Source of the DNA: Scytalidium lignicola
Lineage: Eukaryota > Ascomycota > Leotiomycetes
NCBI GenBank assembly: GCA_002812745.2
Contig: NCSJ02000090.1
Location: 62,001-126,000, forward strand
Reading direction: 5' to 3'
Length of the DNA stretch: 64,000 nt
Both the position numbers and the translations under genes were made by a program. The number at the start of each line of letters is the position of its first letter. Positions within the stretch are counted from its first letter, which is position 1. The notes beneath the pieces were generated by a model. That model saw nothing but the letters and a program-made list of their open reading frames with translations. It did no database searches and was not told the origin of the DNA. Shown here piece after piece: positions 36,129-49,387 of the stretch.

Positions 36129-36774
36129 ATTGCTATTGGAGACACCTTTTGGTTCTTGTTCCTTTTTGTGCATAGAAATATCAGAGATGATTAGGAGTAG
36201 GATTACGGTATACAGTTCTCAGGTTATATTGGGTATTGGGATAGAGTTCGTTATTTAAAGCACGTCTCTGGTTTTCATCTCAAATACTTCTCATCTTGGG
36301 TGTATGCGGAGATGACATTACGTTGTACGATTTATTTATCGGTCTTTAAAAGATATGTAGGATTGAAGGCGTAGAGTGGCACGAATAGGTGCAACTGCAG
36401 TTGCAATTTGTGGCACTTCATTCTCTCAAGAACTTGAGCTATGTTCTAAAATACTTGAACGGACGTTGTGAATGCCCCGTGCTGTATTGTAAAGCTCATA
36501 ATTTTGGACCTCTAAATCCAGAGAAATATAACTATCTTCCAATAGTATAGTATGTTTGCGCTGTGAGATAAACAACCCAAGAGACTTTTGCGAAAGTTGC
36601 GAGTAAGATCAGATTACTTCTTAACCCCATCCCCCGAAAAGGTTCGTAACGATTTGAGATGTTCCCAGGTATCCTAGCCGTAAACATTAAAAAAAGGATT
36701 GAAACATGCCCTACCATTCATAAAACGCGCCAAACCTAAATCCATACAAAAAATAACGTTACACATTAATTAAA
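36129..36774. other. Convergent 3' region of the reductase and VanZ-like genes
   Basis: 646 nt with no gene seen. It contains a 16-bp perfect palindrome (separate entry). Confidence 0.6.
36390..36405. repeat. 16-bp perfect palindrome flanked by GTGGCAC repeats
   Basis: TGCAACTGCAGTTGCA equals its own reverse complement. GTGGCAC occurs on both sides, at about 36376 and 36410. It could be a hairpin or a dimeric protein site. Confidence 0.6.
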
Positions 36775-37471
36775 TCAATCAATTCTCTTTTTGGCCTCGG
36801 GCTCAACATCACCAGCGCTGCTAGCGCTAGGCGTCTTCTGGCCTTCTCCCTCACCACTTTCAGTACCGGTAGCATGCTCGTCTTCATCCCAAGCATCCTC
36901 GGCGTTTTCGTCCCAATTATCTACTTCTTCGTCCAACGTAGGCCTTGAGGCTTCTCTGGATGTTGTTCCCGACTCCTGTGCTCCAACACCTTCTCCGAGC
37001 TCCAAGTCCTCTTCGTCTCCAGGGACGACTTGATAACTCTTTGCGAGACGTTTCCTCTCCAACATCCTCATATGATACCAACTGCATAATGCCACAGCTA
37101 CCAGTGAACCCACGATGTTTGCGACGATATCGTAGAAATCAAACTTGCGGTCATTAGGTAGTGCTCCTTGTAGGAACTCTGAACCAATTCCGAGGATGCC
37201 AGTGCAGACGACCAGAGCAACATTGAGATTGCGTCGTCTTGTTGTATCAAGAATCCAATAGAAGCAGGTCGTGAGGATGAAGAAGGTGAGTGTATGTAAG
37301 ACTTTGTCGTTGATTATTGCATCAAGTTGGAGAGAGCTGAGTCCAGCGTATCCTGCTATGAAAACGAGGATACAAAACGCAACTAAGGTGATATAGAAAG
37401 TCAGCAAAGGTATCTTGGGCTCAGAAATTCGGGCGTAGCTACACACCAGCGAAAGATACTCTGATACGCAT
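36775..37471 (-). CDS. VanZ-like membrane protein
   Basis: Exons 37447-37471 and 36775-37382 encode 210 residues. The first exon is only 25 nt and supplies MRIRVSFA; without it the frame has no suitable ATG. The 64-nt intron (GTGTGT...CCTTAG) restores MRIRVSFAVAFCILVFIAGY. Four membrane segments follow, with the VanZ-type signature NDKVLHTLTFFILTTCFYWI and GIGSEFLQGALPNDRKFDFY-DI. The last 80 residues are acidic and disordered (NWDENAEDAWDEDE). VanZ-type proteins are found in bacteria and fungi, and the biochemical role is unknown in fungi. The gene is divergent from SPT7 across 700 nt. Confidence 0.83.
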
Positions 37472-38170
37472 GATTGTGTCCGTTTATGAAAATGTAATTA
37501 TCATATCATTGTTTTATTATGGTTGATGTCAGACTAATCTCTGTTCTCCGCAAGGTCCAGAGCTTCGATTGTTTAAAAGTGGCCTATGCTACTACCCTCG
37601 TAACTTCCAGCCTCAAGTGGAGCTGGGGTGACGAGGCTCAATCACGTGGCGTCTTCGCTCGCCGGAAAGAGTTTTGGCCTGACGAGAGAGCGAAACCTTG
37701 CAGTCCGGTTATTGGAAGGTACTTCTGATTACTGAGTTCGACAAAGAGAATCGCATCGTTGCAAGAGTAATAATTAAAAATTAAATATATGCAAATCATT
37801 AGAAACTTCTAAAATGTACTTGTTAAGTCTTCTTATCCGAAAATATCTCTTCTTTGGATGCTGATGTTTAATTATTTAAGTCTCCTGAATGTTCCTCGTC
37901 GCTGTGACGGCCACCCGCTAGTTCTCCAAAGCTAAGTCGTTCAACGACACAGGTCCATTTGCATCCGATCGCGCCTGCAATCGAGGTATATTCACGCATC
38001 GAATACTCAACCACCGCTGTCGATATTGGGCTGAAATTGCTTCCGCCATCCATGTCAATGAGGGGCTTCAATCTAATACAATTTTGAGGACGCGTCGACG
38101 TGTTTAAGACCTGCGAGGTTTGTCGCGACTGGCAGGTCTTTTTACGGTGGTGGGATCGCTTGAGGGGGAG
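37472..38170. other. Divergent promoter region, VanZ-like / SPT7
   Basis: 699 nt with no recognised gene. The SPT7 leader may begin inside it. Confidence 0.5.
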
Positions 38171-41100
38171 ATGACATCTCGCTCTGGAGTCGTACTGTCC
38201 ATCGCGAATGGCCAACAATCATGGTTGTCATCCTCGTCGCACCTAAACTCAAACAATAAAGCATTCTATCATCGAGACGATACACCTACACGGTCGCATA
38301 CTCCCAACGTATTGTTCGAAGATGCCACAATGGGCGAATCGGCCGCCGTACAATATGATGGATACAATATCGAGGAGGAGCGCCAACGCGCGAGGTTCAA
38401 GGAGTTATATCAGCGCAGTGAAGCAAAGATAGCGGCTCTGTTCGGTGAGGATGATTCATCTGAGCAAGCGCCGCAGGAGGATAAACCAGAACAAACCAGT
38501 CAATTGCCTGATGGGCTTAGGACCGCAGATGTACCAAAGGAGGCACCCCCTAAGAAGGCTGCGCGAATGATTGACGAAGACAATTATGACGATGACGAAG
38601 AAGATGAAGATGAAGATACGCAGGCGTCTCCGCTGAAGAACAAGGGCGCAAATCCTTTATTATCACCTTCGAAGTCGGGAAGTTCTCCCGTGCAGTCAGC
38701 TCCCTCCCCTGTTAAACAACCTGAGCCACCCAAGGAAGATGGATCGCAAGAGAAACCAAAAACTTCTGAAGATGCGCGCAAACAGTTGGAGGAGGCGAAG
38801 AAGGCCACCGAAGAAGCAGCGAAACGCAGCTTTCATACCTTATTCTATACCCTTGAAAATGATCGAGTTGCTATGCTAGAGCAGCAAAAGCTAGAAGAAT
38901 CGGAAAAGCAAATAGACGCTGAGATGGGTAATAGTGGTAGTCATGGAAATTCCAGTCCAAGTGGCGAACAACACGGTTCATTGAGCAGCGCCAATTTAGG
39001 CGCGTCGAGTTTGACCCTTAAGCATCTAATTGCTCGCATCGACCTTAAACGTGATCAAGTTCGAGCTTCGGACGCAGAACTGAGATCGCTAATGAATGAG
39101 GTTCGCAAAAACAGGAGCAAGTGGGCTAGTGAAGAGAACGTCCATCAAGAAGAACTCTACGAAGCATGCGAGAAAGTTCTGAGCGAACTCAAAGCCATGA
39201 CCGAATATTCAGCGCCATTCTTGACAAGAGTTAACAAGCGAGAGGCACCTGACTACTACAATAGTAGGTATTGATACCAAATATCTTTTCATTCGCTAAC
39301 AACTAGGCAGTTATCAAACACCCAATGGACCTCGGCACCATGACCAAAAAGCTGAAAACACTCGTGTATAAATCAAAAGCTGAGTTTGTCTCTGACTTAG
39401 ATTTAATATGGAGCAACTGTCTTAAATATAATGCGGACCTGTCACATCCGCTACGCCGGAATGCAAATTCAATGAGAAAGGAAGCGGAGAAGCTGGTTCC
39501 TCTAATTCCCGATCTTGTTATTAGGCCCCGTGCGGAGGTTGAAGCAGAAGAGAGACGGAAACAAAATGGAGGTGAAGACGATGCTGGGGATGACAGCGAT
39601 GATGAACCAATTATGTCTTCTAGGGGTCGGAATACTGCCGTAAAGGGTGCATCAAAAGGAAGAAAAGCGCCCGGACATGAAGAGGGGACTTCGGGAGTTG
39701 ATCAAAAACCGACCCTTCAGCTAAATGGTTTAGTTGGCAATCTTAATGGGGATGGTTCGGAGGCTGGCATGGATGGCAGTCAAAACGGCTTTGCTACCCC
39801 ACCAATCGGAGCGCCTGGATCTATCACTCCGAGCGGTGCCAATGTAACAGGGAGCCAGGCTGATGGAATGGACGTTGACATACCACAGATGAATGGTATG
39901 TCCCTTGGCCAGGCTCTCGGCGCGGCTGCAGAAGATTTTCGAGAAGATGAGGAATACAAGATCTGGAAGCACGTCACAAAGAAGGATCGAGCGCTTGTCG
40001 CAAAAGAACGACACAAGCTTTTTAAAGGAGACCGACTCAATCCTGATGAATATGCCTTATTGAGGAACAAAGCTGGCATGAGAAGATGGCTCCGTCAGCA
40101 AAAACAAGCGCAAGCTGGAACTTCTCAATCCATCACATCAGGGAAGCCCGGAAAAGAGGGAACAGAAACTTTGGCTGAAGGTATGGAAGGAGAGGAGGAA
40201 CGAGTATTGCCAGATTACTACGATCCCTTATCAGCTATCCCAGATGTCCCAGAAAAGCTTCAATGGGTTGAGGATTCAGAGGGACAAGTTCGTGAGCAAT
40301 CTGGAGAGTTCCTCCGGATGATTCCAAGTGGCCATTTTGTTGCTCCGAAAAGTGTCTTAAGCACCAGGATCGATGCCAATATGCGGCAAATGCAGGAAAC
40401 TAGGAAGGTGTGCTCAAAAATCGGTGTCATAAAGCAAATGCAACTCCAAGCGCAGGTATGTTGGATGGCGTATTACAAAATTTTCCTAGTCCATGACTAA
40501 CCCTTGTAGATGTACAATAATCAGTTCCCGAAATACGAGCCTGAACCTTTCGTCGAAACCGACGTTGACCCTCACGTTACTTCAGACGATGGTCCGATTA
40601 TGTCTACCTGGGTTTGCAGGGCCGCTATGCAGAGGTCCGTAGCAAAACTCTGCTATCATGCTGGCTTTGAAGAGCTTCAACCTTCAGCCTTGGACGTGAT
40701 AACTGATATTGCTGGGGACTATTTCGCAAAAATCGTTCGGAGTTTCAATGTTTACCGTGAAGCACCAAAAGTACCAGCACTTCCTAGCGCTACTGGAAAG
40801 AAGTGGCAAGAGCGATTCTCGAACGAGGAAGTCATCTTACATACTTTAAGTGAGAATGGCTTAGATGTCGAGATCTTGGAGGGATATGTCAAGGATGATG
40901 TTGAACGCTTCGGTACTAAGCTTGGCATCATGCATGAGCGCATGAGAGCTCATCTATCTGACCTTCTTCGCCCAGCTCTTACAGATGGATCTGCAGACGG
41001 CTCTGGCGCTTTCAATGATGGCAGCGAGCAGTTCGTTGGAGGTGATTTCGCCGAAGAGCTCGGCGAAGACTTCTTTGGCTTCAGAACTCTTGGGCTGGAT

Positions 41101-41679
41101 ACTGAGTTCAGCATGTCGAGTCTTTCAGTTCCTTTGCATTTGTTGCATTCTAGGTTACACAATACATATACCGGACCAGTTGCAGCAGCTCCGACAGCCG
41201 AGATATTCAAGCCACTGCCTCCCTTGGAACCGGTTACAAAGGAGAATCTTCAAAACCAAATCGGCCTCGTCAGGAACTTTTTCCTTGCTAAGCTGCATGC
41301 TAATGATGATGAACCGTTATTAGAAGATGAGGATCTACCTGTCAAGCAGCGCTTGCCTAGACCTCGCTTGCCCCCTACTGGCAAGATTACTAGTCCTCGT
41401 AAGAGGCCCATCAAAGAGCAGGCAGGCAATGCAAAGAAGAAGAAGAAGCTCGAGAACGGCACCGCAATGGATACCAGTGGTGCTGTGAAGGTCGGTGTCA
41501 ACGGCAGTCCAGAGAAGGCCAATGCACTAACAGCAGCCAAAAAATTGAAATTGGGCTTAACAAATGGGGCATCCGTATCGATGGAACGAGCAGAGAGCAG
41601 TCAGGGTAACGTGAGCCAAACGGAGAAGGATGATATAAGTGCCGTCGGTCCACTAAGTCCTGAGAGTATTGAACGATAA
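38171..41679 (+). CDS. SPT7: SAGA complex bromodomain subunit Spt7
   Basis: Exons 38171-39263, 39311-40455 and 40510-41679 encode 1135 residues. The first intron (47 nt) interrupts the bromodomain and rejoins DYYN to [18 protein letters not shown]. The bromodomain (about residues 285-425) includes [15 protein letters not shown], the acetyl-lysine asparagine in [16 protein letters not shown], and [15 protein letters not shown]. Later comes a histone-fold (Bromo_TP-like) region: [20 protein letters not shown] and [20 protein letters not shown]. The C-terminus is basic ([20 protein letters not shown]). Spt7 scaffolds SAGA and pairs with Spt3/Ada1-type histone folds in transcription activation. 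The start is the first in-frame [14 protein letters not shown] at 38330 is an alternative that would drop 53 residues. Confidence 0.92.
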
Positions 41680-42762
41680 GAGGAAGAGTAAAATGAAAAG
41701 AATATGATATGCATACCCATAGCAACAACACTGGGATATTTCGCTGTAAAGAGTCATTAGGGGCATAAAGATCTGGCTTTTGATCTTTCGACCATCATCA
41801 CACTCGTTTTAAAAAAAAATTGCAAAACATTGATGGTATATACGGGTTGGGTTTTGGTTGGCGGCGTGCAGAGACGGGACTGGAAGCAAATTTGGAAGAG
41901 GTGGGTAGGGGTTTCTCATGACACTATTTGATTATTAAAGATCACATGTACCAAGAGCACACAGTCATCATTATCATGGCGTTTCGAGGTTTGGAACTAA
42001 CTACAGGGAACAAATGAATGAATTAGGATGGACGCGCTCATTCCAGTCGCGTCCAAATGGTTGTTTTTTTTTGTCTTGCTCTTGTTTTGATTTTTGAATT
42101 TTTTTTTTTTTTGCTGCTGGCCAATTATTTCTTGCATGATGAGGCCCGGCTTTTGGGGATTTGGAAATTTCCCCTTTTTAACTATTTTCTTCTGGCTGGA
42201 TAGGAAGCAGAAGCTTGGGCTTTGTTTGTTTCTTCTACCTGGCATGTAACTACTTTTGCTAAACAAATCATAGCCTAAAAAGATATAATTCTAGTTGGCT
42301 GTTTCTTATATTCTCTCTGTAGTTAAAATACTTGAAACTGTGGTTTACTTGGGATGTGTGACCCTCAGCTGTTCCATCACTTGTGCTTCCACGAACTTAC
42401 TCAACTTATGTCTCACCGTCCCTTTGTAATTTACAGCATCTATATAACGGGCTCTTCAGTGGTGATCAGTTTATCCATGGAAGGTTTACTAAGCATCTTA
42501 CACTCGGCTTTGACAGATCAATATCAATTTTGAAACATGCTATTAGCGAACTAAATGCCATTCACAAACAAATTCCAATCAGCAGATTAGTTATGAAAGT
42601 TGGAGCCTTTCCCAAGTAAAAATCAAAGCATAAAGAGGACATCCGATTCATGGTCTTCTAAGAGTACATATAAGAGACAATTTCCTTATTCGTCACCTCC
42701 CCAGCCTCCATGACAACCTAATCCGACACTACACTCCATTGCTAAGTTACTATTCCTCTGAT
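41680..42762. other. Convergent 3' region of SPT7 and PEP4
   Basis: 1.08 kb, T-rich with long poly-T near 42100. No gene was recognised. Confidence 0.6.
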
Positions 42763-44077
<1,315 letters not shown>

Positions 44078-44157
44078 GATGGCGATGGATCAGCGATCGC
44101 TTCGAGAGATATGCTCGACGATGAACTTCAATGGTCGTGCCGGGGAACCCTCAGTGT

Positions 44158-44174
44158 GATGGATGGATGGATGG
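44158..44174 (+). repeat. GATG tandem repeat
   Basis: Four GATG units, then a GGAGG variant, about 80 nt upstream of the PEP4 start codon. Confidence 0.85.
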
Positions 44175-44385
44175 AGGGAGGATGGGATTGTTGTGAAGGA
44201 AAGAGGGAAGACGATAACGGAGGGCTTGTGATGGGGAGAGAGCTTTGGGATGATGACGCTGGGGGATCGGCTGTCGCTGTTGGCTGGTGGAGGAACCAGC
44301 TTGCTTAGAGCAGGGCGCTAGCCTCAAGTCCGTAGTCCGGTTGGCCAGGCTGCCAGGATCGGCCAGAACTGCCTGCTACGTAACT

Positions 44386-44504
44386 TACAGTACTGTGGTA
44401 CTACTGTACTCGTCCGTACGTGCGTACTGCATAAAAACTACAGTAATAAGCACAAATGAGAATCAATGGTTCTTAAGAAACCTATGGATGTCTCTGCTAC
44501 AGTA
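44386..44504. repeat. Second TACNGTA cluster
   Basis: TACAGTA or TACTGTA at 44386, 44402, 44439 and 44498, within 119 nt and 310-430 nt upstream of PEP4. About 0.03 is expected by chance. Confidence 0.75.
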
Positions 44505-45100
44505 TCACGTATCTCTGCTAATCATCGAGAACGATTGAATCACAGCACACCCCGTGTGACTGCATCGCAGAAACACATCGGACCAAATCACGCGACTGTG
44601 TCATTCGACAGCGCTTTCCCCAATCCGGCCGGTGCAGGCAGGTACCACCGTACCAGTGTTCATGCGCAAAGAAATTAGGCACGAGCAAAGCCCACGCACT
44701 CGTACACGTACGTACCATTACACCAAGACGTGGGACCAGCAACATAATTAAACCTACTTGCAATCAAGAGAGAGTGGTGATATCACATTTCGCTATAGAA
44801 TGGAAAACGGCTGCGTTGAAGCAGAAATCGAAGCTGCGCCTCAAATCAAATGCTCCCGTTTTCTTTTGCCTTTTGGTTGAACCTGTAACCCCGTCCCCGC
44901 GTAAGAAATGCCGTTCCCAATGATTCTGAAAAACCCTAATCCCACAATTCTCTTCAGCGTTCCTGCGTTGAAGCAGATGATCTCTGGTAAGATAAAGCAC
45001 CCCCCTTTTTTTTTGTTNNAAAAAAAATGCCCCATATTTGGCCCGCTTCAAACCCCGTATAAGAAAGCCAGGAATCAAAAATAACTAGAAGTTACGACTT

Positions 45101-46730
45101 TTATTCTTGTCTCCAACCCTCAACTGGGAGAGGGAAGCTTCCTGCCCACTGGGCGATTTCCTTTCGGAGATCATTGATCTTGGCCACCTCACCGCCCGCA
45201 ACCTTAGCCTTGAAGTCCTTGAGCTTGTTATCGCCTTTGGGGAGCGAACCCTGGACCTCCTTGCAGATCTGGATGGCTTGGTGGATGTAGTCAGCCACAC
45301 GTTTGAAGTCTTCTTCTCCGAAGCCCCGGCTAGTCATTGCTGGAGTGCCAATGCGGATACCGCATGGGGTCAGGGCAGACTTGTCACCGGGAATGGAGTT
45401 CTTGTTGCAAGCAATGTTGATTTGCTCCAACACGGCTTCGACGCGTGCACCGTCAAGGCTTTGGGCTCGAAGATCAAGAAGAACCATGTGCGAGTCTGTT
45501 CCATCTGCAACAAGCTTATAGCCAAGCTTCTTGAACTCATTCTCAAGGGCCTTGGCATTCTTGACAACTTGTTCTTGATATTGTTTGAACTCAGGCGTTG
45601 TGGCTTGCTTGAGAGCCACAGCAAGGGCAGTAATCGTGTGGTTGTGGGGGCCACCTTGATGTCCAGGGAAGACTGAGAAGTTGATTGGTCCTTCAAGGTC
45701 ATATAGAGTCTCCTTGCCAGTCTTTGGGTCAGTCTTGCGGACTCCCTTGCGGAAGAAGATCATAGCTCCGCGTGGGCCACGGAGGGATTTGTGAGTAGTG
45801 GTAGTGACAATGTCAGCATACTCAAAGGGACTTGGGATGACACCAGCAGCAATCAGACCAGATATATGTGCCATATCCACCATTAAGTATGCACCGACTT
45901 GATCCGCAATCTCGCGCATGCGCTTGTAGTCAATCAGTCTGCAGTATGCTGAAGTACCAGCAACCAAGATCTTCGGTCGATACATGCCGGCGTTCTGCTC
46001 CAGTTGATCATAATCAATGATACCAGTCTCAAGATTGACCCGGTAAGGGAATGTTTCGAAGTAGGTTGAGACAGCAGAGATCCTACAAAATTTCTTGTCA
46101 GCAAAAAGTTACGCCATCGTTGTTCGGGACTCCCTACTTTCTCTGGGCAGTCTGGTATCCGTGACTCAAGTGACCTCCGTGAGGCAGATCAAGACCCATA
46201 AGTCTCTCATGAGGTCTCATGAGAGCTTGGTAGACTTGAAGGTTTGCTGGACTGCCACTCAAGCATTGAACATTGACGCCCCATTTCTCAGGGTCCAAGT
46301 TAAATGCCTTCAAGGCACGGGATTGGCAGGTCAGCTCAATTGAGTCAATATGTTGGTTTCCACCATAGTATCTAGCGCCTGGGTAACCTTCGGAGTACTT
46401 GTTCGACATAGGAGATCCCAAGGCATCAAACACAGCTCTGGAGGTGACATTTTCGGAAGCGATGAGAATAATGGATTCTCTCTGACGTTGAATTTCTTTT
46501 TTCTAGCCACGATATCAGAATTAGGGAGGATATGATTGAATCATATGTAGAATTACCATTATCTCAGCAATCTCAGGATCTGTCTCTACCAAAGATTTCT
46601 CCAGCATCTACAAGATGAGTCAATGAGTCAACATCAACCAAAGCAGCCCAGAACCAGCAGATTGTACCTCTTGGTGTGATTTTGAAAGTGCATAGGATTG
46701 GCCTTGGCCATCAGTCCCGCTTGCTGCCAT
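45101..46730 (-). CDS. SHM2: Serine hydroxymethyltransferase, cytosolic
   Basis: Exons 46668-46730, 46557-46607, 46138-46502 and 45101-46082 encode 486 residues, with introns of 60, 54 and 55 nt. The N-terminus ([20 protein letters not shown]) is not a mitochondrial presequence, so the cytosolic isozyme is likely. The signature block is complete: [46 protein letters not shown], and [15 protein letters not shown] with the PLP lysine after [25 protein letters not shown] and TPAMTSRGF are also present. The enzyme interconverts serine and glycine while loading one-carbon units on tetrahydrofolate. Intron 1 carries two perfect TGAGTCA sites, the Gcn4/CPC1 target, as would suit an amino-acid gene. 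It is divergent from NOP56. Confidence 0.96.
46616..46630. promoter_or_regulatory. Tandem Gcn4/CPC1-type sites in SHMT intron 1
   Basis: TGAGTCA at 46616-46622 and again at 46624-46630, one base apart, about 100 nt downstream of the SHMT start codon and inside intron 1. The heptamer is the known consensus for bZIP Gcn4/CPC1 regulators. Occupancy is inferred. Confidence 0.5.
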
Positions 46731-47265
46731 ATTTGCAATCTTTCGAAGTTGAACAGGTGAAAAGTGACAGTATGCAACAAGNAAAAATTGGTGAGAAAGT
46801 GTACCGATTATCGGTGATGGGTCACAGGCAAAATTTCTTGGGCGGCATGCTACCCCTCGTTAAAGCTGAGGGGAGTTTACGGCTCGGAGTATCTAAAATT
46901 CCGGCTTGGTCCATTAAGGTCAACTCTCATATTATCCCTGCATGTTTGGTTGTTAGAACAAATTTAGGGCACTAAGTTATTATCATCACTGGTATCTGTG
47001 GAGCCTTCTTATATGCTTATATATTTTGAATGACGTTGTTATATTTTTGATTGGTAGGTGATGAGCATATTTGGTGGGCGTTATCACGTGATTAATGCAC
47101 CGTTTTCGCTTACTGGAAAGAATAAGGTAGCTTCGCGAAAAAATTCCCCAGACCTTCAGTGCAGCAATTTTCGTACCGACGCCTACATCTAAGTTGGCGG
47201 ACATTGAGTTGTTTCCACAACTAAGTTAGATTCCTTTCCAAGCAAGGTCATCTATACTTCTGACA
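46731..47265. other. Divergent promoter region, SHMT / NOP56
   Basis: 535 nt with one N at 46782. An A-rich segment at 47136-47145 precedes NOP56. I do not assign a factor site. Confidence 0.5.
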
Positions 47266-48966
47266 ATGTCCGATATCAACTATCTGCTCCATGAGTCCTC
47301 TTTGGGCTATGCTATTTTTGAGGTAGTTATCCAACCGGATACAATTGGAAACCGGGTGAAGGAGGTCCAAGATGCCTCTCTCGACCTTGCTAAGTTTGGG
47401 AAAATGGTGAAGTTGGTGAATTTTGCACCTTATAGGTACGTCACACCCAACTGAAAGCTCAATGGATTAAATTGACACACTTTTAGAGGCGCAGCTGAGG
47501 CTCTAGAGAACATCAATCTAGTGTCTGAAGGCGTGTTATCCGACTACCTTCGTTCCACTCTTGAATTAAACTTGCCATCTAAACCGTCAAAGAAGAAGAA
47601 GATCATGTTGGGAGTCTCAGACAAGAACCTGGCTGGAAGTATTAAGGCGGCCTTCCCAAGTGTCGATTGCGAGACAGGCGAGACCTCTGAAGTTTGCGCC
47701 GACTTGCTTCGAGGTATCAGATTGCACGCATCGAAGTTATTGAAAGGTCTTCAAGAGGGCGATGTCGAGCGCGCTCAATTAGGTCTCGGTCATGCATACT
47801 CTAGGGCAAAGGTTAAGTTCTCCGTTCAGAAGAACGACAATCATATTATCCAGGCAATCGCCACGTTAGACCACCTCGATAAAGCTATAAACACCTTCTC
47901 GATGCGTGTGAGGGAATGGTGAGTGTCTGGTGTCCCATTACACTTAATTTTCTTGCTTCTTTATTTTGCCATTGCTTTTAATACTAATCTCGCAAATGCA
48001 GGTACGGTTGGCATTTCCCAGAACTCGTCAGAATCGTCTCGGATAACCATACCTATGCCAAGCTTGCGCTTGCGATTGGTAACAAGAAGAGCTTAACGGA
48101 TGAGTCTTTACATGATATCGCCGCAGTTGTTAATGATGATGCGGACATCGCACAAGCAATAATTGACGCCGCAAGGGTCAGTATGGGTCAAGATCTTTCC
48201 GAAAGCGACATGGAAAATGTATCGTCCTTCGCAAACAGAGTAGTTAAACTCGCTGACTACCGAAAATCTCTTTTCCAATACCTCGTCAACAAGATGGCTA
48301 TCGTCGCACCTAACCTTGCTACTTTGATCGGAGAGGTTGTTGCTGCTCGTCTTATCTCGCATGCTGGCTCTCTTACAAATCTCTCCAAATATCCTGCATC
48401 AACAGTTCAGATTCTAGGTGCTGAGAAGGCTCTTTTCAGAGCTCTAAAAACTAAGGGCAATACCCCGAAATATGGCTTGATCTATCATTCTAGCTTTATC
48501 GGCCGTGCTGGTGCGAAGAATAAGGGCCGGATTTCCAGATTCCTCGCAAATAAGTGTAGTATTGCCAGCAGAATCGATAACTTCTCAGAAGAGCCAACAA
48601 CTAAGTTTGGTGAGGTTTTGAGGAAGCAAGTGGAAGAGCGGTTAGAGTTTTACGCGACAGGAGCAGCTCCCACAAAAAACGAAGATGCTATGGTAAGCAT
48701 ATTAATCTCATATAAAGTAGGAGTATATCTTCTAACATTACCTCTAGCGCGGCGCGATGGATGCTGTTTTAGCAGATATCCACATAGACGCACCAGCTGA
48801 TGAGACTGCTGTTCAAAAACCGGAGAAGAAGTCTAAGGATAAGAAAGAGAAGAAGGAGAAATCCAAAGATAAAGAAGGCAAGAAGGAGAAGAAGAGAAGA
48901 CACAGCGAGGTCAACGGCGGGGAAGAAGTAGAAAAGAAGAAGAAGAAGAAGCATCACTCTGAATAA
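47266..48966 (+). CDS. NOP56: Box C/D snoRNP core protein Nop56
   Basis: Exons 47266-47435, 47487-47918, 48002-48692 and 48748-48966 encode 503 residues; introns are 51, 83 and 55 nt. The N-terminal domain has [17 protein letters not shown] and [20 protein letters not shown]. The coiled-coil/Nop domain has [34 protein letters not shown] and the signature [20 protein letters not shown]. The C-terminus is a long lysine/glutamate-rich tail ([20 protein letters not shown]) that helps keep it in the nucleolus. Nop56 pairs with Nop58 and fibrillarin to direct 2'-O-methylation of r[13 protein letters not shown] and [20 protein letters not shown] distinguish it from Nop58. Another ribosome-biogenesis pair, RPA34-GRC3, lies 5 kb downstream. 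Confidence 0.96.
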
Positions 48967-49387
48967 GTTGCTTATTCATTTAAGATTCCTTGGCCGGACA
49001 CTACCTGTATAATCCGGTTTGTCTTCTATCTTTCATCTTTAGTATGTTTTGGCTTCTGGCGTGGTATAATGTTGGAATACGGCGTTCTTAAGGATATTTC
49101 GAACCCATTTGTGGAGTCTTGGAAAATGTGTGGGATTATGCATTACCGACGAGAACCAAAATAAATTGTGCAATTATTTCCACCATTTTGTATCGGTTTA
49201 GTTTGTATGACATACGCAATACTTTCTGAAATCAAAGATGCTAAACCATACCTATACGAACGCCATGCTCGCCAATTGCTTACCCACCTCCCACTCATCC
49301 AGATCAAACAAGAATATCATGACATGCTCATCTGTATCTATCAACTCATAGCCACTTTTTCCAGCACCTCTACTGCAAAAGGTGTGT
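48967..49387. other. Convergent 3' region of NOP56 and VPS4
   Basis: 421 nt with no gene seen. Confidence 0.6.

Larger units (their letters stand above)
44078..45100. other. PEP4 upstream region and SHMT 3' flank
   Basis: 1.02 kb with no gene. It contains the GATG repeat, four TACNGTA words and NN beside an A run at 45018. Confidence 0.6.

Noticed and set aside
45107..45676. 189-codon plus-strand frame opposite SHMT
   Set aside because: It mirrors the coding strand of SHMT and is a by-product of its codon composition.
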